A DNA stretch of 64,000 bases, taken from the NCBI RefSeq assembly GCF_016864555.1, contig NZ_CP044011.1, positions 4,173,501-4,237,500 of the forward strand. The letters run 5' to 3'. The DNA is from Sinorhizobium sp. BG8 (lineage in GTDB: Bacteria; Pseudomonadota; Alphaproteobacteria; Rhizobiales; Rhizobiaceae). Of this stretch, positions 16,282 through 24,426 are shown piece by piece. Within the stretch, counting starts at the first letter, position 1. Each line of letters starts with the position of its first letter. A program made the translations under genes and the position numbers. The notes beneath the pieces were generated by a model, which had not been told where the DNA came from, made no database searches, and worked only from the letters and a program-made list of their open reading frames with translations.

Positions 16282-17070
16282 ATGATTTCCGTTTCCGGCC
16301 TTTCGGTAGAGCTTTCCCGCAAATCCATTGTCCGAAACGTCTCCCTGGAGGCGCGAGCGGGCGAGATGACAGCCATCGTCGGCCCCAACGGTTCGGGCAA
16401 GACGACGACGATGAAGGCGATCGCGGGAGAACTTGCGAGCACCGGTACCTTGACGATCAACGGCCACGAGATCCGCAGTCTCAAGCCGTCCGAACTTGCC
16501 CGCAAGCGCGCCGTCCTGCCCCAGGCGACAAACCTCGCCTTCCCCTTTACCGTGCGCGAGATCGTGCGGATGGGTCTGTCCATCGGCTCGAACATTCACC
16601 CGGAACGCATCGATTCGATTGCCGCCGCGGCGCTTGCCGTCGTCGATCTCTCCGGCTTTGCCCCGCGCCTCTACCAGGAGCTTTCCGGCGGAGAGCAGCA
16701 GCGCGTCCAGCTGGCACGCGTCCTTTCCCAGATATGGGAGCCCGTGGTGGAGGGCGAAGCGTGCTTCCTGCTCCTCGATGAGCCTGTGTCGAGCCTCGAC
16801 ATCCGCCACCAGCTGACGATCATGACCCTGGCACGGGACTACTGCAGACGCGGCGGCGGCGTCATCGCTGTCATGCACGACCTCAACCTGACCGCGATGT
16901 TCGCCGATCGGATGGTCATGATGAAGGATGGCACGGTCTTCGCAGCCGGAGCGCCTGCCGAAATCATGACGGACGAGACGATGGAGGCCGTCTTCGGATG
17001 CCGCATGCGCGTCAACGGCCTGCCCGAGGCGGGCGTGCCCTTCGTGTTGCCCCAGACGGCCGCGTGTTAA
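16282..17070 (+). CDS. hmuV: Hemin ABC transporter ATP-binding protein HmuV
   Basis: From ATG 16282 (GGAG ribosome site) the protein has 262 residues. Walker A is GPNGSGKTT at 34-42, the signature LSGGEQQR lies near 140, and Walker B LLLDEPVSSLD near 167, followed by the H-loop MHDLNL. An unusual stretch (SQIWEPVVEGEACFLLLDEP) before Walker B is typical of HmuV. It powers HmuU. The longer frame from 16141 lies inside hmuU and is a shadow. Confidence 0.95.
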   Translation: MISVSGLSVELSRKSIVRNVSLEARAGEMTAIVGPNGSGKTTTMKAIAGELASTGTLTINGHEIRSLKPSELARKRAVLPQATNLAFPFTVREIVRMGLSIGSNIHPERIDSIAAAALAVVDLSGFAPRLYQELSGGEQQRVQLARVLSQIWEPVVEGEACFLLLDEPVSSLDIRHQLTIMTLARDYCRRGGGVIAVMHDLNLTAMFADRMVMMKDGTVFAAGAPAEIMTDETMEAVFGCRMRVNGLPEAGVPFVLPQTAAC

Positions 17071-17099
17071 CCGTGCCGCCCGGAAAACCCTCGAACTAT

Positions 17100-17124
17100 T
17101 GAACCTTTGTGCTCCCCATGCGTT
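17100..17124 (+). promoter_or_regulatory. Possible EcfG-type promoter
   Basis: TGAAC (17100-17104), 16 bases, then CGTT (17121-17124) matches the EcfG/RpoE2 pattern GGAAC-N16-CGTT with one mismatch in the -35. It lies about 40 bases upstream of the DUF883 gene, a type of small membrane gene often induced by general stress. Confidence 0.4.
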
Positions 17125-17162
17125 TAATGTTCCCGTTGAGGACCGCAAAAGGAGAAAACGGC

Positions 17163-17552
17163 ATGGTCAGTGGAATTTTTCCGTCGCGAAGCCGTAGGCA
17201 CCGTCGTGGCGACTGGAACCCGCAGGTCGAGGATATCGAGCAGCAGCTCTCCGAGTTGCGCGATGAAATTGCCGCCCTCGCCAAGGTGATGAAGCGTGAT
17301 GCCGCCGCAGGCGTCGCCAGTGCGCGCGAGCATGCGAGCACGGTCAAGGGCAAGGTCGAAGACCTCAAGGATGTTGCAGAAGGCGATATTGCCGATCTCA
17401 TCGCCGCCGGAGAGGATATCATTGCCGACCTGCGCGAGCGCTATCGAGACTCGGGCCGGCAGGTCCGGGAGACAGTCCGCGAGCATCCGCTGGCAACGAT
17501 CGGCGCAGCCGTCGCCGCCGGCCTTCTGCTCGCCGCCATCTTCCGTCGCTGA
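17163..17552 (+). CDS. DUF883/ElaB-YqjD-like membrane-anchored protein
   Basis: This 129-residue protein consists of a basic N-terminus (SRSRRHRRGDW), a long amphipathic helical region from about 20 to 100 (VEDIEQQLSELRDEIAALAKVM) and a single C-terminal membrane anchor (HPLATIGAAVAAGLLLAAIFRR). This is the ElaB/YqjD/DUF883 layout; E. coli members attach to the inner membrane and bind ribosomes in stationary phase. An AAAGGAG ribosome site fixes ATG 17163. With the holin-like gene that follows it forms a small membrane operon beside the stress-response locus. Confidence 0.85.
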   Translation: MVSGIFPSRSRRHRRGDWNPQVEDIEQQLSELRDEIAALAKVMKRDAAAGVASAREHASTVKGKVEDLKDVAEGDIADLIAAGEDIIADLRERYRDSGRQVRETVREHPLATIGAAVAAGLLLAAIFRR

Positions 17553-17653
17553 TCCGGACGCCGGCACGCAGCATGTGAATGCCGCGCGCCCGGTGCGCTC
17601 GCCAGTCAAATCCCGGCGCGCCGGGCATATCAAAAACCCAGGAGCCGGTCAGC

Positions 17654-18097
17654 ATGCTGTCCATCGCAGCGATCATCGCCCAGAACTTGATGTCCCGCGT
17701 GGAAAACAACGTCGCGGCAGCGGTTGCGCAGGCGCGCCGCAACTTGATTTTCGGACTTGTTGCTGCGCTGTTCCTGTTGACCGCCTACGTGCTCGCGGTG
17801 ATCGCCGCATGCATCGAGCTTTCGAACCGCTATGGGGAAGTGCCGGCACTGTTCGGACTGGCCCTGGCCACGCTCATCCTCGCATTGATCGCGATCGGCA
17901 TTCTCCTCTATCTCAACCGGCGTGATCGCCGCTTGCGGCGGTTGCGGCGCCGGCAGACCCAGATGCAGCGTGATCTCGTCACGGCTGCTGCGGCGATCGC
18001 CGCCAAAAGGCCCTTCGCCTCGACCGGACTTGCGCTCGCGCTCGGATATCTGCTTTCGCCAAGGCCGCGCCGTCGCCGCCGTCGCTCTCGCGACTGA
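17654..18097 (+). CDS. Phage-holin-3-6-like (DUF1469) membrane protein
   Basis: This 147-residue protein has two strong membrane helices (about residues 30-55 and 65-88), a very arginine-rich segment (NRRDRRLRRLRRRQTQ) and a hydrophobic C-terminal stretch ending in a poly-Arg tail. The layout fits the phage-holin superfamily III / DUF1469 family that often pairs with DUF883 genes in rhizobia; it is not evidence of a phage. A GGAG ribosome site precedes ATG 17654. The function is unknown. Confidence 0.72.
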   Translation: MLSIAAIIAQNLMSRVENNVAAAVAQARRNLIFGLVAALFLLTAYVLAVIAACIELSNRYGEVPALFGLALATLILALIAIGILLYLNRRDRRLRRLRRRQTQMQRDLVTAAAAIAAKRPFASTGLALALGYLLSPRPRRRRRRSRD

Positions 18098-18323
18098 ACA
18101 GTCGCAGACCTGGTCCCCGAATGGCGAAGGGTATTTTTTCGCCCGGATCAGAAAAAGACAGGCTCACACTTGGCTGTCGCGCGCGTGTTCGCCCATCCTT
18201 GCGGGGCGATCGCGCACTCAAAGGCCGCATCGCGATCGGCGCGGATCGTTTGAGACGCTCCAGACCACTGATTTCAGATTGTTTGGTCCCGGAGACTATT
18301 TTCCCGCTCCAGTCAGTCAAACC
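18098..18323. other. Intergenic region between convergent membrane operon and HWE kinase
   Basis: These 226 bases lie between two converging stops. No coding frame, clear terminator or repeat was recognised. Confidence 0.4.
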
Positions 18324-19829
18324 TCAAAGCGGAAGGCGCACAACTGCCGTGACGCCCTGTGGCAGGTACTCCACGTGCACGCTGCTACCGAGCACCTTGT
18401 CGAGACTGCGCTCGATCAGGATGGTGCCAAAGCCACGCCGCTGCGGCGGTTCCACGGGCGGACCGCCCATCTCGTGCCACGTCATGTTGAGGACACGCTG
18501 GCCATCTTCGTCGACGACACGCGCGGTGACGACCACCTTTCCGCTCGGGGTCGAGAGCGCACCATACTTGCGCGCGTTTGTGCTGAGCTCGTGGAGCACG
18601 AGCCCGAGGCCCACGGCTTGATCGGGGCCCAGTTCGACCTCGTCCTTGTGGATCTCCACCTGCTCTGCGTAATTCATCGCATAGGGCGAGATCTGCTTCT
18701 CGAGAAGCATCTTGAGGTGGATCAGTCCCCATTCATGGTCGCTGAGCAATCCGTGTGCCTCGGAGATGGATTGCAGCCTGCCGGAGAACGCTTCCATGAA
18801 CTCGGCTGGGTCGCTTGTCTGGCGGAGGGTCTGGCGGGCGAGCGACTGCAGCATTGCCAGGGTATTCTTGACCCGATGGTTGAGCTCCCTGAGAAGCAGC
18901 CGGGTACGCGCCGACGCAATGTGCGAGTCCGTCACGTCGATGTTGATGCCGAGAAAGATCCTCGGCCGACCGTCGGCATCCCATTCGTGAACGCGGCCAC
19001 GCCCCAGGAGCCACCGCTCGGACTTCGCGGTCCGGAACAGTCCGTCATATTCCTCGCCGGTCTTGAGCGCTGCCCGTAGCCGCCCAATCGCCGCCTTGCG
19101 GTCGCTCAGGGCGATTGTGGAGAAGAGACCCCGCGCATTGGTCAGTTCGGCAGGACCAAGGCCGAGCATCCTGTAGAAGGGGTCATTTCCGACGACCTTT
19201 CCGGTTCGCACATCCCACTGCCAGCTCGAGACATTTGCCGCGTCGAGCGCCAGGGCGTGTCGCTCCTCTTCCCTAGCAAGGACTTCTGCCGCCTTTTTCC
19301 GTGCCAAGGCCTCCTCCTTTGCGAGAAGGAGGTTCGAGACCACGGCCGCAAGGCTTATTAGTTGCTCGAGAGTATGTGGCGAGAGCCCCTCGCGCGGAAG
19401 ATAGTCGAAGACGGAGACCGCACCGATCGCCTGCCCCCGGACAACCACCGGCGCCCCGGCATAGAACCGGACACCGCCATCAGCGCGCACGACTGGCAAA
19501 CTGGCGAAACGGACGTCGAGACCTGCATCCCCGACGACGAGGCAGACGGGCGTCTCGCCGACCAGCATATGGGCGCCGAAGCTCTCGCACGATGAACCTT
19601 GGATATCGCCAAAGCCATGCTGTGCAAGAGCCCATTCCTCGACTTCTCCCAGGAGGGAGACGAGCGCGACCGGCGCTGAAAGAAGGCTCGCCGCAAGCCC
19701 TGCAATGCTCTCGAAATCGGGATCCGGCCCGTAGTAGGCGGGAACGGTCTCGGACAGCACGGCCATTCGGGCGGGCGCGCTTAGCGCAGCGACGATGTCG
19801 TTTTGCAGGGGTTGGACACTATCATTCAT
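18324..19829 (-). CDS. GAF-PAS HWE-family sensor histidine kinase (RsiC-like)
   Basis: This 501-residue cytoplasmic protein has a GAF domain at about 35-170, a PAS domain at 195-305, and a C-terminal HWE kinase. His318 in RELNHRVKNTLAMLQ is the phosphorylation site, Asn418 in HELSTNARKYGALS is the N-box, and W451-H-E is the WxE of the HWE group. It has no membrane helix, so it senses an internal signal. It lies 133 bases downstream of ecfG on the same strand, the position of rsiC in S. meliloti, and should phosphorylate or dephosphorylate the PhyR-type regulator nearby. Confidence 0.92.
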   Translation of the reverse strand: MNDSVQPLQNDIVAALSAPARMAVLSETVPAYYGPDPDFESIAGLAASLLSAPVALVSLLGEVEEWALAQHGFGDIQGSSCESFGAHMLVGETPVCLVVGDAGLDVRFASLPVVRADGGVRFYAGAPVVVRGQAIGAVSVFDYLPREGLSPHTLEQLISLAAVVSNLLLAKEEALARKKAAEVLAREEERHALALDAANVSSWQWDVRTGKVVGNDPFYRMLGLGPAELTNARGLFSTIALSDRKAAIGRLRAALKTGEEYDGLFRTAKSERWLLGRGRVHEWDADGRPRIFLGINIDVTDSHIASARTRLLLRELNHRVKNTLAMLQSLARQTLRQTSDPAEFMEAFSGRLQSISEAHGLLSDHEWGLIHLKMLLEKQISPYAMNYAEQVEIHKDEVELGPDQAVGLGLVLHELSTNARKYGALSTPSGKVVVTARVVDEDGQRVLNMTWHEMGGPPVEPPQRRGFGTILIERSLDKVLGSSVHVEYLPQGVTAVVRLPL

Positions 19830-19962
19830 TTGAAACTCTTTTTGACACCCGGCGGCCCGACCTTCAAGGCGTATTCGGGGACAGAGATACCACCTGTTTG
19901 CTTCCCTTCCCTCCTCTCCTTTCCGTCCCTTCAGACCGCAATCTAATTTTCGCTCACGGAAT

Positions 19963-20520
19963 TCAGCTCGCGAAAGATCGGGATGTCAGCGGGGCCGACA
20001 CCGAGTCCGGTCCGTAGTCGCTCTCACCGCTTACGTCGAGAAGCTCCTGGAGCCGCAGGCGGGCCCGGTTCACGCGGCTCTTGATCGTCCCGAGCGCGCA
20101 GCCGCAGATTTCAGCCGCCTCTTCATAGGAAAATCCGGAGGCGCCGACGAGCACGATGGCCTCACGCTGCTCGCTCGGCAGCTTTTCCAGTGCTCGCTGG
20201 AAATCCTGCATATCAAGCGATCCGTACTGAGAGGGATGCTGCGCGAGATTCTCGGTGAACAGACCATCACTGTCCTGTACCTCGCGGCCCCGCTTACGCA
20301 GCTTGCTATAGAGCTCGTTGCGTAGGATCGTAAAGAGCCAGGCCTTCATGTTCGTGCCCATTTCGAACTGCTCCTGCTTCGCCCACGCCTTCATGATGGT
20401 GTCCTGCACCAGATCGTCCGCCTGGTCATGGCGCCCGATCAGCGAGATTGCGAAAGCCCTGAGGCTCGGCAACATGGAAAGGAGTTCACGCTTGAAGTCG
20501 TTACCTTTGGTTTCCATCAT
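19963..20520 (-). CDS. ecfG: General stress sigma factor EcfG (RpoE2)
   Basis: This 185-residue ECF15/EcfG sigma factor has region 2 at about 10-75 (LIGRHDQADDLVQDTIMKAWAKQEQF, MKAWLFTILRNELYSKLRKRGRE) and region 4 at 110-165 (LPSEQREAIVLVGASGFSYEEAAEICGCALGTIKSRVNRAR). It directs RNA polymerase to GGAAC-type stress promoters and is held inactive by NepR. Two ATGs occur in tandem (20520, 20517); GAGGG just upstream serves either. It sits 5 bases after nepR and is co-transcribed with it from GGAAC-type promoters, so it activates its own synthesis. Confidence 0.96.
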   Translation of the reverse strand: MMETKGNDFKRELLSMLPSLRAFAISLIGRHDQADDLVQDTIMKAWAKQEQFEMGTNMKAWLFTILRNELYSKLRKRGREVQDSDGLFTENLAQHPSQYGSLDMQDFQRALEKLPSEQREAIVLVGASGFSYEEAAEICGCALGTIKSRVNRARLRLQELLDVSGESDYGPDSVSAPLTSRSFAS

Positions 20521-20525
20521 TGCCC

Positions 20526-20720
20526 TCAATCAGACGCGCGGGTGTTGAAGCGCTGTTCAGCAGCGTCGAGCTTTTCCAGGAGGTCGAGAAATCTTTGCGG
20601 CACATCTTCTTCCTGTATGGAACGGTAGAAGCTGCGAAGCCTCAGCGCAATCTGGCTGTTAGGGTTCTCCGACACTCCCGGTAGACCGGGGGTCATTCTG
20701 TTTCTGTTGCTGTTATCCAC
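20526..20720 (-). CDS. nepR: Anti-sigma factor NepR
   Basis: This 64-residue protein matches NepR in size and pattern: a flexible N-terminus (NSNRNRMTPGLPGV), then two short helices in IALRLRSFYRSIQEEDVPQRFLDLLEKLDAAE. NepR sequesters EcfG until phosphorylated PhyR binds it instead. It is the first gene of the nepR-ecfG operon and faces phyR across a 230-base region with EcfG promoters in both directions. The S. meliloti equivalent is RsiA1. Confidence 0.95.
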   Translation of the reverse strand: MDNSNRNRMTPGLPGVSENPNSQIALRLRSFYRSIQEEDVPQRFLDLLEKLDAAEQRFNTRASD

Positions 20721-20766
20721 GTTGTCACTTCCGTTTGGTTGCCCTTTGCCAAGCAGTACCGCTGGA

Positions 20767-20824
20767 AATGCCCAGGGAACAAAAAGGTTCCTGCTGCGGA
20801 ACTAAAATCTGCATTGAACGTTCC
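20767..20824. promoter_or_regulatory. Divergent EcfG-dependent promoters for nepR-ecfG and phyR
   Basis: Plus strand: GGAAC (20798-20802), 16 bases, CGTT (20819-20822), an exact EcfG promoter for phyR. Minus strand: GGAAC from 20791-20787 with TT 18 bases on (20768-20767), well placed for nepR. A second minus-strand GGAAC (20824-20820) is followed 16 bases later by AGTT and overlaps the phyR promoter end to end. Confidence 0.82.
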
Positions 20825-20950
20825 GATCTCGATAACGGCTACTGCGTGGCGCATCAGAATGGCGCGGAGGGGTAGCAAGTTACGCAATTCGCGCGCGGAC
20901 CGTGCGGCAATCGACCGAAAGTCCACGCGCCCAAGTAAGGGGGAAATATC

Positions 20951-21745
20951 ATGCCTGTTTCCGATCGTATCGTATCGCACCTTCCGTCGTTGCGCCGCTA
21001 TGCCCGTGCACTCACGGGCAGCCAGACGTCCGGAGACGCCTATGTCGCGGCCACCTTGGAAACGATCCTGACCGACGGAACGCTCTTTCCCGACAGCGCG
21101 GGAGACCGTGAATGCCTCTTCCGGCTGCTGACGAGGATAATATCGTCGCTGCCGGTCTCTATGAGCACGGATGGATACATCGAGAGGCAAGGCGAGGGTG
21201 TTCCCTTCGACCTCTCGACGGTCCCACCCCGCGCCCGGCAGGCCCTGCTCCTGGTCACCGTCGAAGGGTTCGCGGTGGACCGTGCTGCCGAAATCCTGGA
21301 GGCAAGCCACCCGGAAATAGAGGAATTGCTGGAAACCGCCTTCGCGGAGATCGCCGCGCAGCAGGAGACCGGCGTGATGATCATCGAGGATGAGCCGCTG
21401 ATCGCTCTCGACCTTGCCCATATGGTCAACTCGATGGGCCACCACGTGACCGGAATTGCGCGCACTCAGGCCGAGGCTGAAGCGCTGTGGAGCTCGACCC
21501 ACCCGGGGCTGATCCTTGCCGACGTCAAGCTGGCGGACGGAAGCTCGGGCATTGACGCGGTGAACAACATTCTCGCGCAGTCCACCCTGCCCATCATTTT
21601 CATCACCGCCTATCCGGAGCGGCTTCTGACCGGAGAGCGCCCCGAGCCCACTTTCCTGATCAGCAAGCCCTTCAACCCGGAAACGGTGAAGGTGCTGATA
21701 AATCAGGCTTTGCTCGTCACCACACCCACACAAGCTGCCGCCTGA
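20951..21745 (+). CDS. phyR: Anti-anti-sigma response regulator PhyR
   Basis: This 264-residue protein has a sigma-like N-terminal domain (about 1-130, SHLPSLRRYARALTGSQTSGDAYV and PPRARQALLLVTVEGFAVDRAAEIL) and a C-terminal receiver domain (140-255). The receiver keeps the acidic pair E146/D147 and the phospho-acceptor D191 in LILADVKLADGSSG, with LISKPFNPE as the lysine loop. When phosphorylated it binds NepR and frees EcfG. It has its own exact EcfG promoter, giving positive feedback. The S. meliloti equivalent is RsiB1. Confidence 0.96.
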   Translation: MPVSDRIVSHLPSLRRYARALTGSQTSGDAYVAATLETILTDGTLFPDSAGDRECLFRLLTRIISSLPVSMSTDGYIERQGEGVPFDLSTVPPRARQALLLVTVEGFAVDRAAEILEASHPEIEELLETAFAEIAAQQETGVMIIEDEPLIALDLAHMVNSMGHHVTGIARTQAEAEALWSSTHPGLILADVKLADGSSGIDAVNNILAQSTLPIIFITAYPERLLTGERPEPTFLISKPFNPETVKVLINQALLVTTPTQAAA

Positions 21746-21754
21746 TTTCCTGCG

Positions 21755-21780
21755 CTGGAGCAACTGCGGAGCTGCTCCAG
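21755..21780 (+). terminator. Hairpin after phyR
   Basis: CTGGAGCA and TGCTCCAG form an 8-base perfect stem 10 bases after the phyR stop. No T-run follows, so intrinsic termination is uncertain. Confidence 0.4.
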
Positions 21781-21904
21781 CAACGCTCTGCTGGGTGCCG
21801 GCAGCTCTGTCAGCGTGCGCCTCGAACGCTGCCTTAGGCTTCCGGCAGGGTCGGCCAGTTCATCACGGATCGCATTTCCAATTCTCTTCGAAAAATGCCC
21901 CTCA

Positions 21905-21942
21905 CAAAAGAAACAGCCAGTGCGAGAGAGAGCACTGGCTGT
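21905..21942 (-). terminator. Terminator of the smo/mtlK/kinase operon
   Basis: ACAGCCAGTGC (21913-21923) and GCACTGGCTGT (21932-21942) form an 11-base perfect stem with an 8-base purine loop. On the minus strand it is followed by TTTCTTTTG, so it should end the polyol operon, about 160 bases after the kinase stop. Confidence 0.78.
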
Positions 21943-22101
21943 CTGAATTCTCGCGGACCGGAGGGGGACGCGGTGCCGCGATATGGCACCGGCATGAGGG
22001 CCTCGCATTGGGGAATGCGTGTGCCGGTGTCCGACGTAAATGCACAAGTCCGAACTTGGTTCCGGCGTCCCCAAAATTTTTTCGGGATTTTTTTGGGAGC
22101 T

Positions 22102-23685
22102 TCAGTCGATGCTGTCGATCTCTGCGCGATGGCGTGCGAGCGCGAGGAATCGGCGGTAATCGCGGTCGTAACCCTCCTTCAGGGCAGGGTTCGGCGCGAA
22201 CTCGGAACCACCGGGATACATCGCCTCGCCGGCAGCAGCGAGGTCTGGATAGAGCCCGCCCGCGACGGCCGCGACCATTGCCGTCCCGAGCAGAACCGCA
22301 TCGTTCGTGTCGGGTACGACCACGCGACATCCCGTAACGTCGCGATAGAGTTCCATCAGGAGGGAATTGCGCACATGGCCGCCCGTCACGTGCAGCGTAT
22401 CAAGCGGGTAACCGCACTCCGAGAGCTTGTCGAGGATGTGGCGAATGCCGAGAGCAATCGCAACGCAGGTGCGCCAGTAGAGACGGCAGAGACCATCGAA
22501 CGACGAATCGAGCGTCAGCCCGCTGATCACGCCGAGGGCATGCGGATCGGCAAGCGGAGAGCGGTTGCCATGGAAGTCCGGCAGGACATGCAGCCGTTCC
22601 CCGAAGGCTTGTCCTTCTTCCGCCAAAAGCTCGCGGCAGCGCGCAATGATGCGCGCGTGCATTGCCGGGGCGGGATCGCCGCCCGCGCTGTGGCTACGAA
22701 CGATGTGATCCAGCAGGGCTCCGGTCGCCGATTGTCCGCCTTCCACCAGCCACCATCCGGGCAGCACCGCCTCGAAGTACGGTCCCCACATACCGAACCC
22801 GAACTTCTTTTCCTGCGAGAATGCGACGATGCAGCTCGACGTCCCGCCGATCAGGGCAAGCTGGCGCTCGAGCACGGCCGGCTTCCCGGCAAAGGCACCG
22901 AGCACGCCGAGTGCGCCGGCATAGGCATCGATGAGACCCGTGCCGACGGCGCACTCGACATCGAGCCCGAGTTCTTGCGCGGCCTGCATGCTCAGCAAGC
23001 CGACCGAGGAACCGACCGGCAGGGTATCTTCCGGCAGCGCACCGCGTTCCCGGATGTCCTCCAGCCCGATCGTCTCGAGGAAGTCGGCCTGCCACCCCGT
23101 TTCCTCATGCGCGAGATAGTTCCACTTGGCGGTAAGCGTGCAACGCGATCGCCCGGTGGAGCCGGTCGCCTTCCAGGTCAGGAAATCGGCAAGGTCGAAC
23201 AGATAGCCGGCCCTCGCCCATTGGTCCGGACGATGCAGCTTCAGCCACATGAGCTTCGGCATTTCCATTTCCGGCGACATCACCTTGCCGGAATGATCGA
23301 GGACCGAGTGGCGGGTCGCTGTGCAGAAATCCGCTTCTGCAAGTGCTCGGTGGTCGAGCCAGACGATCGTGTCCCAGTGCGGTTCGGCGCCGTCCGAAAC
23401 GGAGAGCGGGTCGCCGTTCCCGTCACGAACGACGAGTGAACAGGTCGCATCGAAGGCAATCGCCCTTACGCGGCTTCCATCGATACTTGCCTCGGCACAG
23501 GCCGCACGCACGGACTTGCACACAGCGTTCCAGATATCTCCGGAATCGTGTTCGGCGTAGTTTTCCCGCGGTCGTCGCATGGCGATCGGATGATCCGCTC
23601 GCGCCAGCAGGGCGCCTGCCCTATCGAACACACCCGCACGCGCACTGCCGGTCCCGACGTCCACAGCAACGATCAGATTGCGCAT
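22102..23685 (-). CDS. FGGY-family carbohydrate kinase
   Basis: This 527-residue kinase has FGGY domains at about 1-260 and 275-480. The N-terminal phosphate loop is IVAVDVGTGSARAGVFD, and FDATCSLVVRD, TIVWLDHRA and TGGHVRNSLLMELYRDVTG (adenosine region) are family hallmarks; the closest group I recognise is the ribulokinase/FGGY-pentulose kinase set. It should phosphorylate a ketose made by SmoS or MtlK, such as xylulose, ribulose or fructose. The exact sugar cannot be read from sequence. Its ATG overlaps the HAD phosphatase stop by one base, and it is the last gene of the operon. Confidence 0.9.
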   Translation of the reverse strand: MRNLIVAVDVGTGSARAGVFDRAGALLARADHPIAMRRPRENYAEHDSGDIWNAVCKSVRAACAEASIDGSRVRAIAFDATCSLVVRDGNGDPLSVSDGAEPHWDTIVWLDHRALAEADFCTATRHSVLDHSGKVMSPEMEMPKLMWLKLHRPDQWARAGYLFDLADFLTWKATGSTGRSRCTLTAKWNYLAHEETGWQADFLETIGLEDIRERGALPEDTLPVGSSVGLLSMQAAQELGLDVECAVGTGLIDAYAGALGVLGAFAGKPAVLERQLALIGGTSSCIVAFSQEKKFGFGMWGPYFEAVLPGWWLVEGGQSATGALLDHIVRSHSAGGDPAPAMHARIIARCRELLAEEGQAFGERLHVLPDFHGNRSPLADPHALGVISGLTLDSSFDGLCRLYWRTCVAIALGIRHILDKLSECGYPLDTLHVTGGHVRNSLLMELYRDVTGCRVVVPDTNDAVLLGTAMVAAVAGGLYPDLAAAGEAMYPGGSEFAPNPALKEGYDRDYRRFLALARHRAEIDSID

Positions 23686-24386
23686 CAGTGTTTCGTCCCA
23701 TCGCCTTCTTGTTTTGCCACAAAGTGTAGCAATTCCCGCATGTCGTCAAACATGGCGTCGGGTTCGAGCTGCTTCAGGACCGAACGATGCCTCTCGTTGT
23801 TGGCGTGAGAGCCACCGGTGAAGGCAAAGACCCGCATGCCCGCAGCCTTTGCCGCCGCAATTCCGGCGGGACTGTCCTCCACCACGGCGCAGCGATCGGC
23901 TGGAACATTCATCAAGGAACTCGCGTGGAGGAAGAGATCAGGTGCCGGCTTGCCGCGCGATACCATAGACGCGCTGAAGATGTGCGGCTCGAAGTAGTCG
24001 ATCAGTCCCGTCACGGAGAGCGAAAGCCTGATGCGTTCCGGCTGGCTCGACGACGCCACGCAATGGGGTGTCCCGAGCAGCTCCACCACCTCGCGCACAC
24101 CGTCGATCGGGCGGAGTTCGTTGTGGAATCGCTCGTAGAGCGTTTTGCGCATCTTTTCGAGGAAATGATCGTCGATTGCCAGGCCATAATCCTCGTGAAG
24201 GATGTCGGACATGCTCTGGAGGCTCTTGCCGAGAAAGCGGTCGCAAGCTTCCTCGACGCTCATCGAAACACCTTCGGCATGCAGTGCGGTCACGAGGACG
24301 GAAATGGAGATCGGCTCGCTGTCGACAAGCACGCCGTCGCAGTCGAAGATGACCAGATCGATCGGGTTGGGCGTCATACTCGTCAT
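23685..24386 (-). CDS. HAD-superfamily hydrolase, sugar-phosphatase type
   Basis: This 233-residue protein is a HAD subfamily IA phosphatase. Motif I is DLVIFDCDGVLVDSEP with both aspartates, motif II is ASSSQPERI, and motif III/IV includes GKPAPDLFLHAS and VVEDSPAGIAAAKAAGM. The helical cap lies between. Such enzymes remove phosphate from sugar phosphates. ATG 24386 or 24377 are both possible; the upstream frame from 24437 overlaps mtlK. In a polyol operon it may detoxify phosphorylated side products. Confidence 0.88.
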   Translation of the reverse strand: MTSMTPNPIDLVIFDCDGVLVDSEPISISVLVTALHAEGVSMSVEEACDRFLGKSLQSMSDILHEDYGLAIDDHFLEKMRKTLYERFHNELRPIDGVREVVELLGTPHCVASSSQPERIRLSLSVTGLIDYFEPHIFSASMVSRGKPAPDLFLHASSLMNVPADRCAVVEDSPAGIAAAKAAGMRVFAFTGGSHANNERHRSVLKQLEPDAMFDDMRELLHFVAKQEGDGTKH

Positions 24387-24426
24387 TCCATTCTCGTTCG
24401 GCACGCCGTCTCGGCCCGGCGCCTGA

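Larger units (their letters stand above)
21746..22101. other. Intergenic region between phyR and FGGY kinase
   Basis: These 356 bases lie between converging stops. They contain the phyR hairpin (21755-21780), the strong minus-strand terminator (21905-21942), and A/T runs at about 22075-22098 that could form a weak second stem. No coding frame is convincing. Confidence 0.5.

Noticed and set aside
17654-18097. Holin-like protein as a sign of a prophage
   Set aside because: This membrane family is common in rhizobial chromosomes next to DUF883 genes, and no other phage gene is present.
21895-23439. 514-codon plus-strand open frame
   Set aside because: It is antisense to the FGGY kinase, which has strong family motifs. 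It is a high-GC shadow.
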